64,000 nt of DNA, from NCBI RefSeq assembly GCF_025263265.1, contig NZ_CP079870.1:62001-126000 (forward strand). The letters are read 5' to 3'. A program made the position numbers and the translations under genes. The notes beneath the pieces were generated by a model. It did not search any database, had not been told where the DNA came from, and worked only from the letters and a program-made list of their open reading frames with translations. This document shows, in pieces, positions 17,316-24,956 of this stretch. The stretch is from Mycobacterium sp. SMC-4. GTDB lineage: Bacteria > Actinomycetota > Actinomycetes > Mycobacteriales > Mycobacteriaceae. Position 1 is the first letter of the stretch. Each line of letters begins with the position of its first letter.

Positions 17316-18510
17316 GGTGCAGCCCTTTCCAGCCAGCGACGTAGCTGCGCCATTGGGCCAGGGTGCGCATCTCGGCGTCCTCGGTGACCCATCCGTAGGT
17401 CGAGAGCGTGGTCTGGATATCGGCGTGGCCCAGGCGGCGCATCACCACATGCGGCGGGGCCCCGGAGAGCAGCAGCGCGGTGGCGTGGGTGTGGCGCAGC
17501 CAGTGCGGTGACCACCGATCGGGCAGCACCCCGCCGGCACGTTTGGTCACCGAATCGATTTTGGCGTAGACGGTTTCGGCACGCATGGGCCGGAAACGCT
17601 GCCCGTGGGTGAGATTGACGAACACGAAGTGAGTGTCCAGGTCGGGCACGTCCAGATCGGCGCCCTGGTCGACCAGGTGCCACACGTAGGTCGAATACAG
17701 TGCCTCCAGATCGTCACCGATGTAGATGCGCCGGGCCAGTAGCGTCTTGCCGCGGGCCCCGCGCGGATGGTCTTGTCGGGCGGCCACGTCGATGAACGGT
17801 GTCCCGCCGGCGCCGATATGAAAATCGTGGTGCCGCAGCGACAGCGCTTCACCCAGTCGCATCCCGGTCTCGGCGAGCACCGCGAACAACAGCCGGTCCC
17901 GCAGCCCTGAGGGCGGCCCCGACCAGTCCTGTCCGGTCTGGGTGGCACAGCCATCAAGGATCGCAGCAACTTGGGTGGGCAGCAGCACCGGAGTGGCGGA
18001 CTTGTTGCCGCCGCGCACCGTGTAGATGGGCCGGTCCTTGGACCGTGGTGGGCGGCCCACGCCGGCCAGCATCGGGATATACCGTGACCGTGATCGCTTG
18101 CCGCGGCTGGTGAACAGTCGCTGATACGGGCCGGCCAACCCGTTCGCGTCTGCGTGGTAGCGGTAGAACGCCAGCACCGCCGCGGCCCGCAGCTGGGTGC
18201 TCGCAGTGCCCAGCCAAACCTCCGGTGCGCCGATCCGGGCGGTGCCCGGCAGGTCCCCGGTGCGCAGGTAGGCCAGAAACTGCCCGAACAGGCTCGTACT
18301 GATGTCCTGCCAGTCGGTGCCGGTGTGCTCCAGCACCGTCCACCACGCCGCCAGGCCGGCCGCATACGCCTTCACGGTGTTCGGTGAGGACCCGTCATCG
18401 CGCAGGAACTGCAGGTACTCCTCGGCTGCCTCGATCGGCAGGTGATCGGGGCCCAGCACGGTGTAGGTGTCCGGGGCGCCGGTCAGCGCGATCCGTTGTG
18501 TCCGTGCCAT
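17299..18510 (-). CDS. Tyrosine recombinase of element 1 (TnpA-like)
   Basis: The 403-residue product has an N-terminal SAM-like DNA-binding domain (SPNTVKAYAAGLAAWW) and a C-terminal catalytic domain: Arg in ETGMRLGEAL, HWLRHTHATALL, RRLGHADIQTT and a tyrosine in STYGWV. It acts with the larger recombinase in site-specific movement of the element. It is the third gene of the reverse-strand operon and begins 26 bp after the XRE-ImmA/IrrE gene. The closest relative in this window is at 42133-43338, sharing nearly every catalytic segment. Confidence 0.92.
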   Translation of the reverse strand: MARTQRIALTGAPDTYTVLGPDHLPIEAAEEYLQFLRDDGSSPNTVKAYAAGLAAWWTVLEHTGTDWQDISTSLFGQFLAYLRTGDLPGTARIGAPEVWLGTASTQLRAAAVLAFYRYHADANGLAGPYQRLFTSRGKRSRSRYIPMLAGVGRPPRSKDRPIYTVRGGNKSATPVLLPTQVAAILDGCATQTGQDWSGPPSGLRDRLLFAVLAETGMRLGEALSLRHHDFHIGAGGTPFIDVAARQDHPRGARGKTLLARRIYIGDDLEALYSTYVWHLVDQGADLDVPDLDTHFVFVNLTHGQRFRPMRAETVYAKIDSVTKRAGGVLPDRWSPHWLRHTHATALLLSGAPPHVVMRRLGHADIQTTLSTYGWVTEDAEMRTLAQWRSYVAGWKGLHHDHTD

Positions 18511-18536
18511 CCCCGATCCGCCCCCGCAATTCCCTG

Positions 18537-19781
18537 TTAGGCCTGCCGGCGAGGCCGGCGTAGCTGCACCACCGTGTCCCCGCGGTCCAGGACCGCCTCC
18601 TCATCGAGCACCGTCGAAGCGGTGTTCGGGGCCGCGGCAACCTTGGCGGGAGCGTCGCGCTGGCCGGCCAGGATGTCGGCCAACAAGTCTGTGGGGTAGA
18701 TCAGGTCGTGGGCGGCCAAGGCCTCCACGCTGACCGAGCCGTAGCATTCCTCCATCCACCGGCGCAGCAGCCGGGGCCGCTCCGGTGTGCGGGCATTCCA
18801 GCCCGGTTCGGTCTTGCCCCAGGTGTGCCCGGTCTCGGAGTTGATCCGCGTGTAGAGCTGGCGCTGCAACGTATCGGCGCGGACCTCATCGATCAGCTTC
18901 GACTCGCGAAGGTGAATGATCAACGCCCCCAGGGAAATACGCCACTTCACCTTCGCATCGACCAGATCGCTGAGCGTGGGAACCGGCGGCACCTCTTTGG
19001 CGAGCACTTCGGCTGGCGCCAACAGTTCTGAGGCGAACCGGGAGGCTTCGCGCTCCTGGTCATCGCTGACATCGCCGTAGCGGTGCAACAACAAGTGCCC
19101 GATCTCGTGGGCGACTGTCCAGCGGGTGCGCTCCCAAGAATCCAACGCCCGCAACAACACCAGCGGCCGTTCCCGATACTCCCCGGTCCGCGCCGAGCAA
19201 CCCAGATGCTTCTCGGTCAACAACCCGGCCGGCCCGTCCTCATCGGTGTCCCAGTCCACCACTCCGGTGGAGCGTGAGTGCTTCATCCGCATCACCACCG
19301 GCACCCCGGCAGCTTCCAGCTCGTAGGTCAGCGACTTGATCGGCACCCCTGGCGCCACCCCCAGCCAGCGCCGCGCCTGCGCGGCCGCAGTCACCACATC
19401 GGTGCCCGCCGGTAACGGCTCCAGCAGCACCGGGGGCAGCTTGGCCACCGCATTGAGCTGCCCGAGCAGATCACCGACGACGTTGGCGAACACCGCCAAG
19501 TACTCCTTCTCGGTGACCGTGGTGGACTTGGGCGCCCGGAACAACAGATCCCGCGCCGTCACCCGCGACGCCGGTGCGGTCGTGAAAAATGTTGGCGGGA
19601 AACGCAACAACGCCGCCAGCCGATCGAAATCGGCGCCGTCGAGGACCGCGGTCTCGGACTGCTCCAACCGCGTCTGGCGCGGAGAGCGCCAACCCAGATG
19701 ATCCATCACCGCGGTGCCTGACAGTCGCCGCAGCACCCGGGCCTGGCGGACCCGTGTGCCGAACACCTCTACCGACGCCAT
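18537..19781 (-). CDS. XRE-ImmA/IrrE family regulator-metalloprotease of element 1
   Basis: The 414-residue product has an N-terminal XRE-type helix-turn-helix (VRQARVLRRLSGTAVMDHLG and following) and a central ImmA/IrrE zinc-peptidase domain with HEIGHLLLH near residue 230 and a downstream Glu-rich helix (EREASRFASELLAP). ImmA proteases cut repressors to release integrative elements, and IrrE relatives relieve stress repressors. Position upstream of two recombinases suggests control of excision. ATG 19781 is preceded by GAGGTGG. The homologue in element 2 is at 43361-44617; both also conserve a C-terminal region around INSETGHTWGKTEPGWN. Confidence 0.88.
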   Translation of the reverse strand: MASVEVFGTRVRQARVLRRLSGTAVMDHLGWRSPRQTRLEQSETAVLDGADFDRLAALLRFPPTFFTTAPASRVTARDLLFRAPKSTTVTEKEYLAVFANVVGDLLGQLNAVAKLPPVLLEPLPAGTDVVTAAAQARRWLGVAPGVPIKSLTYELEAAGVPVVMRMKHSRSTGVVDWDTDEDGPAGLLTEKHLGCSARTGEYRERPLVLLRALDSWERTRWTVAHEIGHLLLHRYGDVSDDQEREASRFASELLAPAEVLAKEVPPVPTLSDLVDAKVKWRISLGALIIHLRESKLIDEVRADTLQRQLYTRINSETGHTWGKTEPGWNARTPERPRLLRRWMEECYGSVSVEALAAHDLIYPTDLLADILAGQRDAPAKVAAAPNTASTVLDEEAVLDRGDTVVQLRRPRRQA

Positions 19782-19830
19782 CACCGACCACCTCGTCCCC
19801 ACACGCGCCCGGCCGGTACCAGCTCATCGT

Positions 19831-20568
19831 CTACGCCTCGGCTTCCCCGGTCTCGGGAGCAGTTCTGGGCAAGAATTCCTCGAAGTCCTCGCGCACATCC
19901 TCGTCGTCGCCCTCGGCCGCGCTCTGCTGCTCGGCAACGGTCTTCGGCCGAATCGCCAGCGGTAACGGCTCGAACCCCAGAATCCGCTCCTCGTTGGTGT
20001 CCAGATCGGCCACCACCGCCAAAATGCCACCACCCACCGACAACCGGCCCGGGGTCTCCCACCAGTACACAACCAGCTCGTAATCGTCGCCGATCCCCGC
20101 CGGGCCGAACACCCGCTGATCCTCGGGCTCGCCGGCGTCGAGCGCCATCTGCTTGCCCGGCTTGGACTGCGGCATCGACTGCGGGAGCAGCGCACCGATA
20201 TCGGCGGCCCGTTGCGGGCTGATGTGACGCACCCGCGCCCACGCCATCCCCGCATCGCCGATGCGCACCGACGAACTCGGGCCCGTCGACATCCGCAACG
20301 TCGACCCCGGTCCGCAGGAGGCACCCTCTGGCGCCAGTCGCGGCGTCGGGGCCTTCGTGCTCTGCGCGTCGATGCCGTTCATCGCCAGCACGTGGCTGCG
20401 TACGTCCTGACACAACGTCCCGCCCTGAATCTGCATCGGGTCGGGGAATACGCGGAACCACCGCGCCAGCGACGCGTCGAATGCCACGCCGATCTCGCCG
20501 AGCAGTCTCGCCAACGCGAGACGGTGCAGGGCCACGAGCTGTCTCGCCAGCTCCACCGGAACCACCAT
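19831..20568 (-). CDS. Unnamed first gene of the element 1 module, partner of the XRE-ImmA/IrrE protein
   Basis: The 245-residue product is not a recognised family. It has a helical N-terminus (VELARQLVALHRLALARLLG), a beta-rich middle with YELVVYWWETPGRLSVGG followed by PLPLAIRPKTV, and an acidic tail. A homologue with the same order (YVLWWPGSLGLGGAVLA, then PLPAPIMEQRSKTV) is the first gene of the element 2 module. Its fixed place before the ImmA/IrrE gene suggests it is the substrate, sensor or inhibitor of that protease; this is inference. Start ATG 20568 lies 97 bp downstream of a perfect ATACATGT-core palindrome. Confidence 0.65.
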   Translation of the reverse strand: MVVPVELARQLVALHRLALARLLGEIGVAFDASLARWFRVFPDPMQIQGGTLCQDVRSHVLAMNGIDAQSTKAPTPRLAPEGASCGPGSTLRMSTGPSSSVRIGDAGMAWARVRHISPQRAADIGALLPQSMPQSKPGKQMALDAGEPEDQRVFGPAGIGDDYELVVYWWETPGRLSVGGGILAVVADLDTNEERILGFEPLPLAIRPKTVAEQQSAAEGDDEDVREDFEEFLPRTAPETGEAEA

Positions 20569-20657
20569 GGCGGAAATACTGCACGGTTTTTCCTACACCC
20601 TTTCGGAGGCGCGCCGTGTGTCGGGTCGGCAATGTTTCATTGCTTAGCATCCTCAAA

Positions 20658-20671
20658 TTATACATGTATAA
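20658..20671. promoter_or_regulatory. Perfect 14-bp palindrome, candidate operator of the element 1 module
   Basis: TTATACATGTATAA is fully palindromic and stands out in GC-rich surroundings. Its centre is about 96 bp upstream of the first module gene. The corresponding place in element 2 (45473-45480, about 95 bp upstream of its homologue) has the same ATACATGT core. The XRE domain of the ImmA/IrrE protein is the natural candidate binder. Confidence 0.65.
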
Positions 20672-21102
20672 GTGGTCCTGAACTGCGGATATCATGCGTG
20701 TCGCGCGATGCTTGAACCTGGATCTCGGTGCGAGCCTGCCGCCCCGAGTCCCGATGACTGGCACGGCTGCCGTCGGTCCGTGTGGGTCGGAGAGCGTGTT
20801 CCTTCACTGTGACCACAGTGACGATAGTGACGCATGGGGTGATGCGGGCGCGGGAGCCGGTGCACGTGTGTCGCGCTTGATTGCCAATGCAGGTGCGATC
20901 ACCCGTGCGCCGGCCGGCGCACCTCGGTCACGCTGGCGGCCAGTGAATCGTACGGAAAGTGAATGGTAGGCAAACAGATCGGCGTTGCCCCATGCGGTGT
21001 CCCTGGTCGGCGCGGTACCCGGGTCGAGTACCGCGCGCCCGGCCTGCCCACCCGCTACCGTAGGTACGGGATAGACCAGACCGTCGGCGAAAGGGAGGCC
21101 GG
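20672..21102. other. Non-coding stretch after the element 1 module
   Basis: No convincing gene is seen in these 431 bp. Open frames here lack ribosome sites and family features. A repeated GTGACnATAGTGAC-like run lies near 20815-20835. If element 1 had a right end next to its module, as element 2 does, it should be here, but no CAGATAA-type sequence was found. Confidence 0.5.
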
Positions 21103-21486
21103 GTGTCCACGCCGCGCAAAACGCCGGTGCGTCAGGCACCCGATGATGCCGCCTTGGCCTGGGAATTGGCCGCCAACGCGCGCCCGTACCTCAGCAGAGT
21201 CGACGCCGACCGCATCTACATCACACTGGGTATCGGCGAGACGTTCGCCGCGATCGAGGCCCTGATCACCGCCATCGCACGCAACGCCATTCCTCTCAAC
21301 CACGACCTGGTGGCCACCACCGCCAGCTGGCTGGACTGCTACCACGGACAGGGTGCCGAACCACGTCTGCGTCAGCTTCTCACCGAGGTCATCGCGCCTG
21401 CGTCGCAACAACAGGCGCCCGCCGCCGGCGAGCGAACCGGCCCTGGGCCGCACGCAGCGCAAGACCGGTACCGCCGATCCGGTTAG
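21103..21486 (+). CDS. Small conserved hypothetical protein
   Basis: The 127-residue product starts at GTG 21103 with GGGAGG about 8 bp upstream. Its core (DAALAWELAANARPYLSRVD, then DRIYITLGIGETFAAIEALI and ASWLDCYHGQGAEPRLRQLL) looks like a helical protein of a type common in mycobacteria. The last 25 residues are low complexity. No function is known to me. It stands alone between the recombinase module and the IS21 insertion. Confidence 0.6.
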   Translation: MSTPRKTPVRQAPDDAALAWELAANARPYLSRVDADRIYITLGIGETFAAIEALITAIARNAIPLNHDLVATTASWLDCYHGQGAEPRLRQLLTEVIAPASQQQAPAAGERTGPGPHAAQDRYRRSG

Positions 21487-21500
21487 TCGTTAGCGCCTCA

Positions 21501-22562
21501 TCAACGCGGCGTCCTGGACGGCCGGACTAGCCTCAGGGACGGGACATGCCATCTGGCCGGTGTCGCGCCGGGCGAACCCCCCTCGTGCGGCGCGACACCA
21601 CCCACATCGCTCGATACGTCTTTGGCCGGGTTCCGCGCCAGGTGATCGCGCTCGCCGAAAATCCTCAGGTGTGCTCGTTGAAATTCCTCACCTGTGAGCA
21701 CCGGTCTGTGTAGTGGTTCGCGGGTGCCGGTGGTGGCTCGGCGGAGGGTGTCGGCGGCGGCGTGGTGGTCGCGTAACCGGTAGGACTCGCCGTCGAGGTT
21801 GATGACCACCGACCGGTGCAGGAGTCGGTCGAGCATGGCGGCGGCCACGGTGGTGTCTCCCAGGATGTCGCCCCAGGCGCCGACGCCGCGGTTGGTGGTG
21901 ATCACGATGCTGGTCTTCAGATAGCGTTGGGACACAACCTGAAACAACGCCGAAGCAGCCTCAGCGGGCAGTGGCAGATAGCCCAGTTCATCAATCACCA
22001 GCAGCGTCGGTCCGGCGTAGAACCGCATGGTGGTGGCCCAGCGTCCTTCGATCGCGGCGCGGTGACATCGTGCGGCCAGATCGGCGGCGGTGGTGAAGTA
22101 GGTGCGATACCCGGCATGGGCTGCGGCCCTTGCCAATCCGACTGAGAGGTGCGTCTTTCCTGTCCCTGGCGGACCGATCAGCAGAACGTTGGTCGCTGAT
22201 TCGAGGTAACGGCAGGCGCCCAGCTCGTCGATCAGGGCGCGGTCGATACCGGCGGCGGCATCGACATCGAAATCAGCCAGTGTGGCAGGGGTGGGCAGGC
22301 ACGCGAACCGCAGGCGCCCCGCCAGACGGCGGGCGGTGGAGGCATCGACCTCGACGGCCAGCAGCCGTTCCAGGGCCACCGTGAGTGACAGGCCCTCGGC
22401 GGTGGCCTGATCCAATACCGACGGCAGCGCCTCGGCGGCGGCGGTGAGTTTGAGCTCGGCGAGATGGGAACGCAGCTGCTGATAGCGGCTCGCCGTCCCG
22501 GTCGGTGTCTGCTTGTCGGTGGTGCCGGTGGTGGTTTTCGGGGTGCGTGCGGTAGGGGTCAT
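21501..22562 (-). CDS. istB: IstB ATPase of the IS21-family element, with read-through tail
   Basis: IstB is the AAA+ helper that directs IstA transposase to target DNA. The 353-residue product has Walker A LIGPPGTGKTHLS, Walker B LLVIDELGYLPL and the family C-terminus (HRPVLTGEEFQRAHLRIFGE). The frame has no stop before the end of the insertion sequence at 21643. It continues about 47 codons into the flanking DNA (NPAKDVSSDVGGVAPHEGG and on), giving a target-derived tail. ATG 22562 overlaps the istA stop by 4 bp. Confidence 0.93.
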   Translation of the reverse strand: MTPTARTPKTTTGTTDKQTPTGTASRYQQLRSHLAELKLTAAAEALPSVLDQATAEGLSLTVALERLLAVEVDASTARRLAGRLRFACLPTPATLADFDVDAAAGIDRALIDELGACRYLESATNVLLIGPPGTGKTHLSVGLARAAAHAGYRTYFTTAADLAARCHRAAIEGRWATTMRFYAGPTLLVIDELGYLPLPAEAASALFQVVSQRYLKTSIVITTNRGVGAWGDILGDTTVAAAMLDRLLHRSVVINLDGESYRLRDHHAAADTLRRATTGTREPLHRPVLTGEEFQRAHLRIFGERDHLARNPAKDVSSDVGGVAPHEGGSPGATPARWHVPSLRLVRPSRTPR

Positions 22563-24057
22563 TGCAGGGTCCTTTTCTGGGCGGCCCGCTCGTAGACGGA
22601 CAAGTCGATGACAGTGAAATCATTTGGTGGCGCGTCGGATTCGGCAACACCGGAATCTGCTTGGCGGAGTTGAAGGAGTTGCGCGGCAGCTGTTTTGGCG
22701 TCCGGTCCGGGTGGGATGCGTTCCTTGCGGCGATGTGGTCGCCCAGTCGCTGCGGTGGCCATCGCGGCGGTATCGAGAGCGATGATGTGGCCGCTGTCGC
22801 GGACCATCACCCCCAACCCGTCAGTGGCGATGCGGTGCCGCGCCACCACGATTCCGCCCGTGGTCGCGACGTCGAGGTGCTCACCACCAATCGGATGACT
22901 GACCCGCACCTGGGCGGAGGCCAGCTCTGGTGGCACCGAGTACCGGTTGCCGCGGAAGGACACCAACGCCTGCCGCGAGGCAATCCGGGTCTCGGACACG
23001 ATCACCGGATACGGCACCGCCGGCACCGGGCTCAGCGGCTCGGTCTTGGCTACCACGGCCACCGAGGACCGCCCGTCAGCGGTGGCCCGGATCCGGGTGT
23101 CACCACGCAACCGGGCGAAGCGGTCCACACTGACCTGGGCCGCCTCGACGGTCATGTCGTCGGCGAGAGTGCGCCACCAGCGTTGCGCAGCAGTGTGATT
23201 GACCTTCTCCACGACACCTTTGCGATTCCCGCGCCGCGGCGGACAGATCGCCACCGAGACCCCGTAGTGCTTGGCGACCCCGGCGAAGCTGGCGGTGACC
23301 CGCCCCGAGCCCGGATCGCAGACCGTGGCCATCCGGTCGAACCGCCAGACCCGGGTCAGCCCGCCCAGGCCACGCACGATGCGGTCGATGGCGGCGACCA
23401 GGTGCGGTTGATCCATCGACGGTGACAGCACCGCCCGCCACTTCCCGGAATGCGCGAGCGACCCGACCAACAGGAAGGCTTTCTTGCCCCAACCCCATGA
23501 TGCCGGTGGATCGGGCAATTCCAGCCAGTCCCACTGAGTTTCCTCACCAGGCGCATGCGGGATGATCGCGTTGGGCCGGTCAGTGGCGGTGCGGCAGGCC
23601 TGGCAGTCCGGGCGCAAACCACGGGTGCGGATGTTGCGAGTCAGGCTCTGATACGACAGCCCGAAGCCCAGGACCTCGAGTTCGTCGTAGAGGGTGCGGG
23701 CCCACAGATGCGGGTCCTCGACCAATCGCGCCGACACGTAGTCGACGAACGGGTCAAACGGATCCGGGCCCGGCCGCGCCCGCACCCCGGGCTCAGCGTC
23801 ACCGGCCAAATACTTGCGAACCGTTTTGCGGTCGAAACCGGTGTGGCGGGCGATCGCAGAGATCGACCAACCACGTTTTCGTAGGGCGTGTACTTCCATG
23901 TCGTCCTCCCATGTGAGCATGAGAAAGCGGGCCTCCTTCGACCGAGCTACTGGCGTCAGACACCAGCAGCATCGAGGGAGGCCCGCCCTTCTCGGCGGAG
24001 CCACACGGGTGGGGAATTTCGATGAGCGTCAGTGGGGAATTTCAGCGAGCGCGGTCA
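21643..24057 (-). mobile_element. IS21-family insertion sequence with 5-bp target duplication
   Basis: The ends are inverted repeats of about 50 bp. The left reads TGATCGCGCTCGCCGAAAAT inward, and the right, on the other strand, TGACCGCGCTCGCTGAAATT. Each end contains two tandem copies of a GAAATTCC-type subrepeat, as usual for IS21. The direct repeat CCAGG flanks the element (21638-21642 and 24058-24062), so it is one intact insertion of 2415 bp. It encodes IstA and IstB on the reverse strand. Confidence 0.9.
22559..23920 (-). CDS. istA: IstA transposase of the IS21-family element
   Basis: The 453-residue product begins MLTWEDDMEVHALRKRGWSI with an N-terminal helix-turn-helix (ISAIARHTGFDRKTVRKYLA) and has a DDE-type rve integrase core, including the start of the catalytic region at ETQWDWLELPD and the Glu helix near GNRKGVVEKVNHTAAQRWW. 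The C-terminal beta-barrel (FRGNRYSVPPELASAQVRV) is typical. ATG 23920 is chosen at the conserved start; longer in-frame starts reach into the element end. The gene is intact. Confidence 0.93.
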   Translation of the reverse strand: MLTWEDDMEVHALRKRGWSISAIARHTGFDRKTVRKYLAGDAEPGVRARPGPDPFDPFVDYVSARLVEDPHLWARTLYDELEVLGFGLSYQSLTRNIRTRGLRPDCQACRTATDRPNAIIPHAPGEETQWDWLELPDPPASWGWGKKAFLLVGSLAHSGKWRAVLSPSMDQPHLVAAIDRIVRGLGGLTRVWRFDRMATVCDPGSGRVTASFAGVAKHYGVSVAICPPRRGNRKGVVEKVNHTAAQRWWRTLADDMTVEAAQVSVDRFARLRGDTRIRATADGRSSVAVVAKTEPLSPVPAVPYPVIVSETRIASRQALVSFRGNRYSVPPELASAQVRVSHPIGGEHLDVATTGGIVVARHRIATDGLGVMVRDSGHIIALDTAAMATAATGRPHRRKERIPPGPDAKTAAAQLLQLRQADSGVAESDAPPNDFTVIDLSVYERAAQKRTLQ

Positions 24058-24226
24058 CCAGGAAAGGTCGCCTCACTCAAACCTGTATCGCCCTTTGCCT
24101 ACGGCTTGCACGACCCCGGGGGATTCGACCTGAGCCGGGCCGATGCTGTCGTGGGGACTACGGCCTCGCGGTCCGGTTTCCCATGCTGGTCCGTGGGAGT
24201 GGGATTTGCCGTGGCCATCTTCGAGG

Positions 24227-24544
24227 TCAGTTGCAGCCCCCGGCGGAGACCCATCGTCCGTTGTAGCCGATGCAGCCGCTGACATTCGAGCCAGGCGGTG
24301 GCGGCGGCGGTGGTGGCGGGTCTTCGGGCAGCGGGGCGTAGTAGGCCGGTGGCGGGACGTAGGGTGCGACCGCGTCGGCGATGTTGACACATCCCCCCAC
24401 TGAGATCCGGCGCCCGGCGCTGGCGCAGACGTCGGCAAGGGCAGTACCGGCCGGCGCGGCCAACACGATGACGCCGGGCAACGTCAAGAACGCGAGCGCC
24501 ACCGTCATGGCGCGGGCCCGGATCGACCGACGGGATCTGTTCAC
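24227..24544 (-). CDS. Small secreted protein with proline linker and cysteine pairs
   Basis: The 105-residue product has an arginine-rich start, a signal peptide (MTVALAFLTLPGVIVLAAPA, cleavage near TALADV), two short similar Cys motifs (RRISVGGCVN and RWVSAGGCN) and a nine-proline run between them. Cys-x-n-GGC repeats flanking a proline linker suggest a small exported disulfide protein. Function is unknown. GTG 24544 overlaps the haemophore-like stop, so it is translationally coupled to that gene. It is the last gene of the sulfatase operon. Confidence 0.72.
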   Translation of the reverse strand: MNRSRRSIRARAMTVALAFLTLPGVIVLAAPAGTALADVCASAGRRISVGGCVNIADAVAPYVPPPAYYAPLPEDPPPPPPPPPGSNVSGCIGYNGRWVSAGGCN

Positions 24545-24924
24545 GATTGTTGCCCTTCGAACGCGTTCGGGGTGCCGTATCCGCAGCGGTTGCGGAAATC
24601 GACGAGCGGCTGGCGGATACCCTGCAGCTCTGCGTGCTCCTGCGGATGGGCGTCGAAGTAGGCCCTGGTGGATTCGGGCACCTCCTCGTGGGGCTGGCCG
24701 TGCAGGTCGGTGAAGAATTCGTTCAGCTCGGGGTGGGTGAACAGGTAGGCCGAGGTGGCCGCCGCGACCCCGGACGCGATGCCGGCCATATCGGCGGCAG
24801 AACAATGGGGTGGGCGGGCCGGATCCGACGCCGGGTCCGCAGCTGCCACCGCACCACCGAGAAGCGCACCGGCGGTAAGCGCGAGCGCTCCGGCGCCCCT
24901 GAGTCGGTTCAGTGTCAGCCTCAT
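24541..24924 (-). CDS. Haemophore-like secreted protein (mycobacterial haem-binding MHB domain)
   Basis: The 127-residue product has a Sec signal peptide (RGAGALALTAGALLGGAVAA) and a mature part with CSAADMAGIASGVAAATSAY, LFTHPELNEFFTDLHG and a final NRCGYG. The two cysteines and helical pattern match the haemophore-related MHB family of mycobacteria (Rv0203-like). It is exported and may bind haem or a related ligand. ATG 24924 is chosen at the signal peptide. It lies 32 bp after the sulfatase on the same strand and overlaps the following small secreted gene. Confidence 0.8.
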   Translation of the reverse strand: MRLTLNRLRGAGALALTAGALLGGAVAAADPASDPARPPHCSAADMAGIASGVAAATSAYLFTHPELNEFFTDLHGQPHEEVPESTRAYFDAHPQEHAELQGIRQPLVDFRNRCGYGTPNAFEGQQS

Positions 24925-24956
24925 CGGTGATTTCCTTTCGTCGGTTCGGGTCGGGG

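Noticed and set aside
20804..21139. A gene in the stretch between the element 1 module and the 127-residue protein.
   Set aside because: Candidate frames on both strands are low complexity, lack ribosome sites and have no family features.
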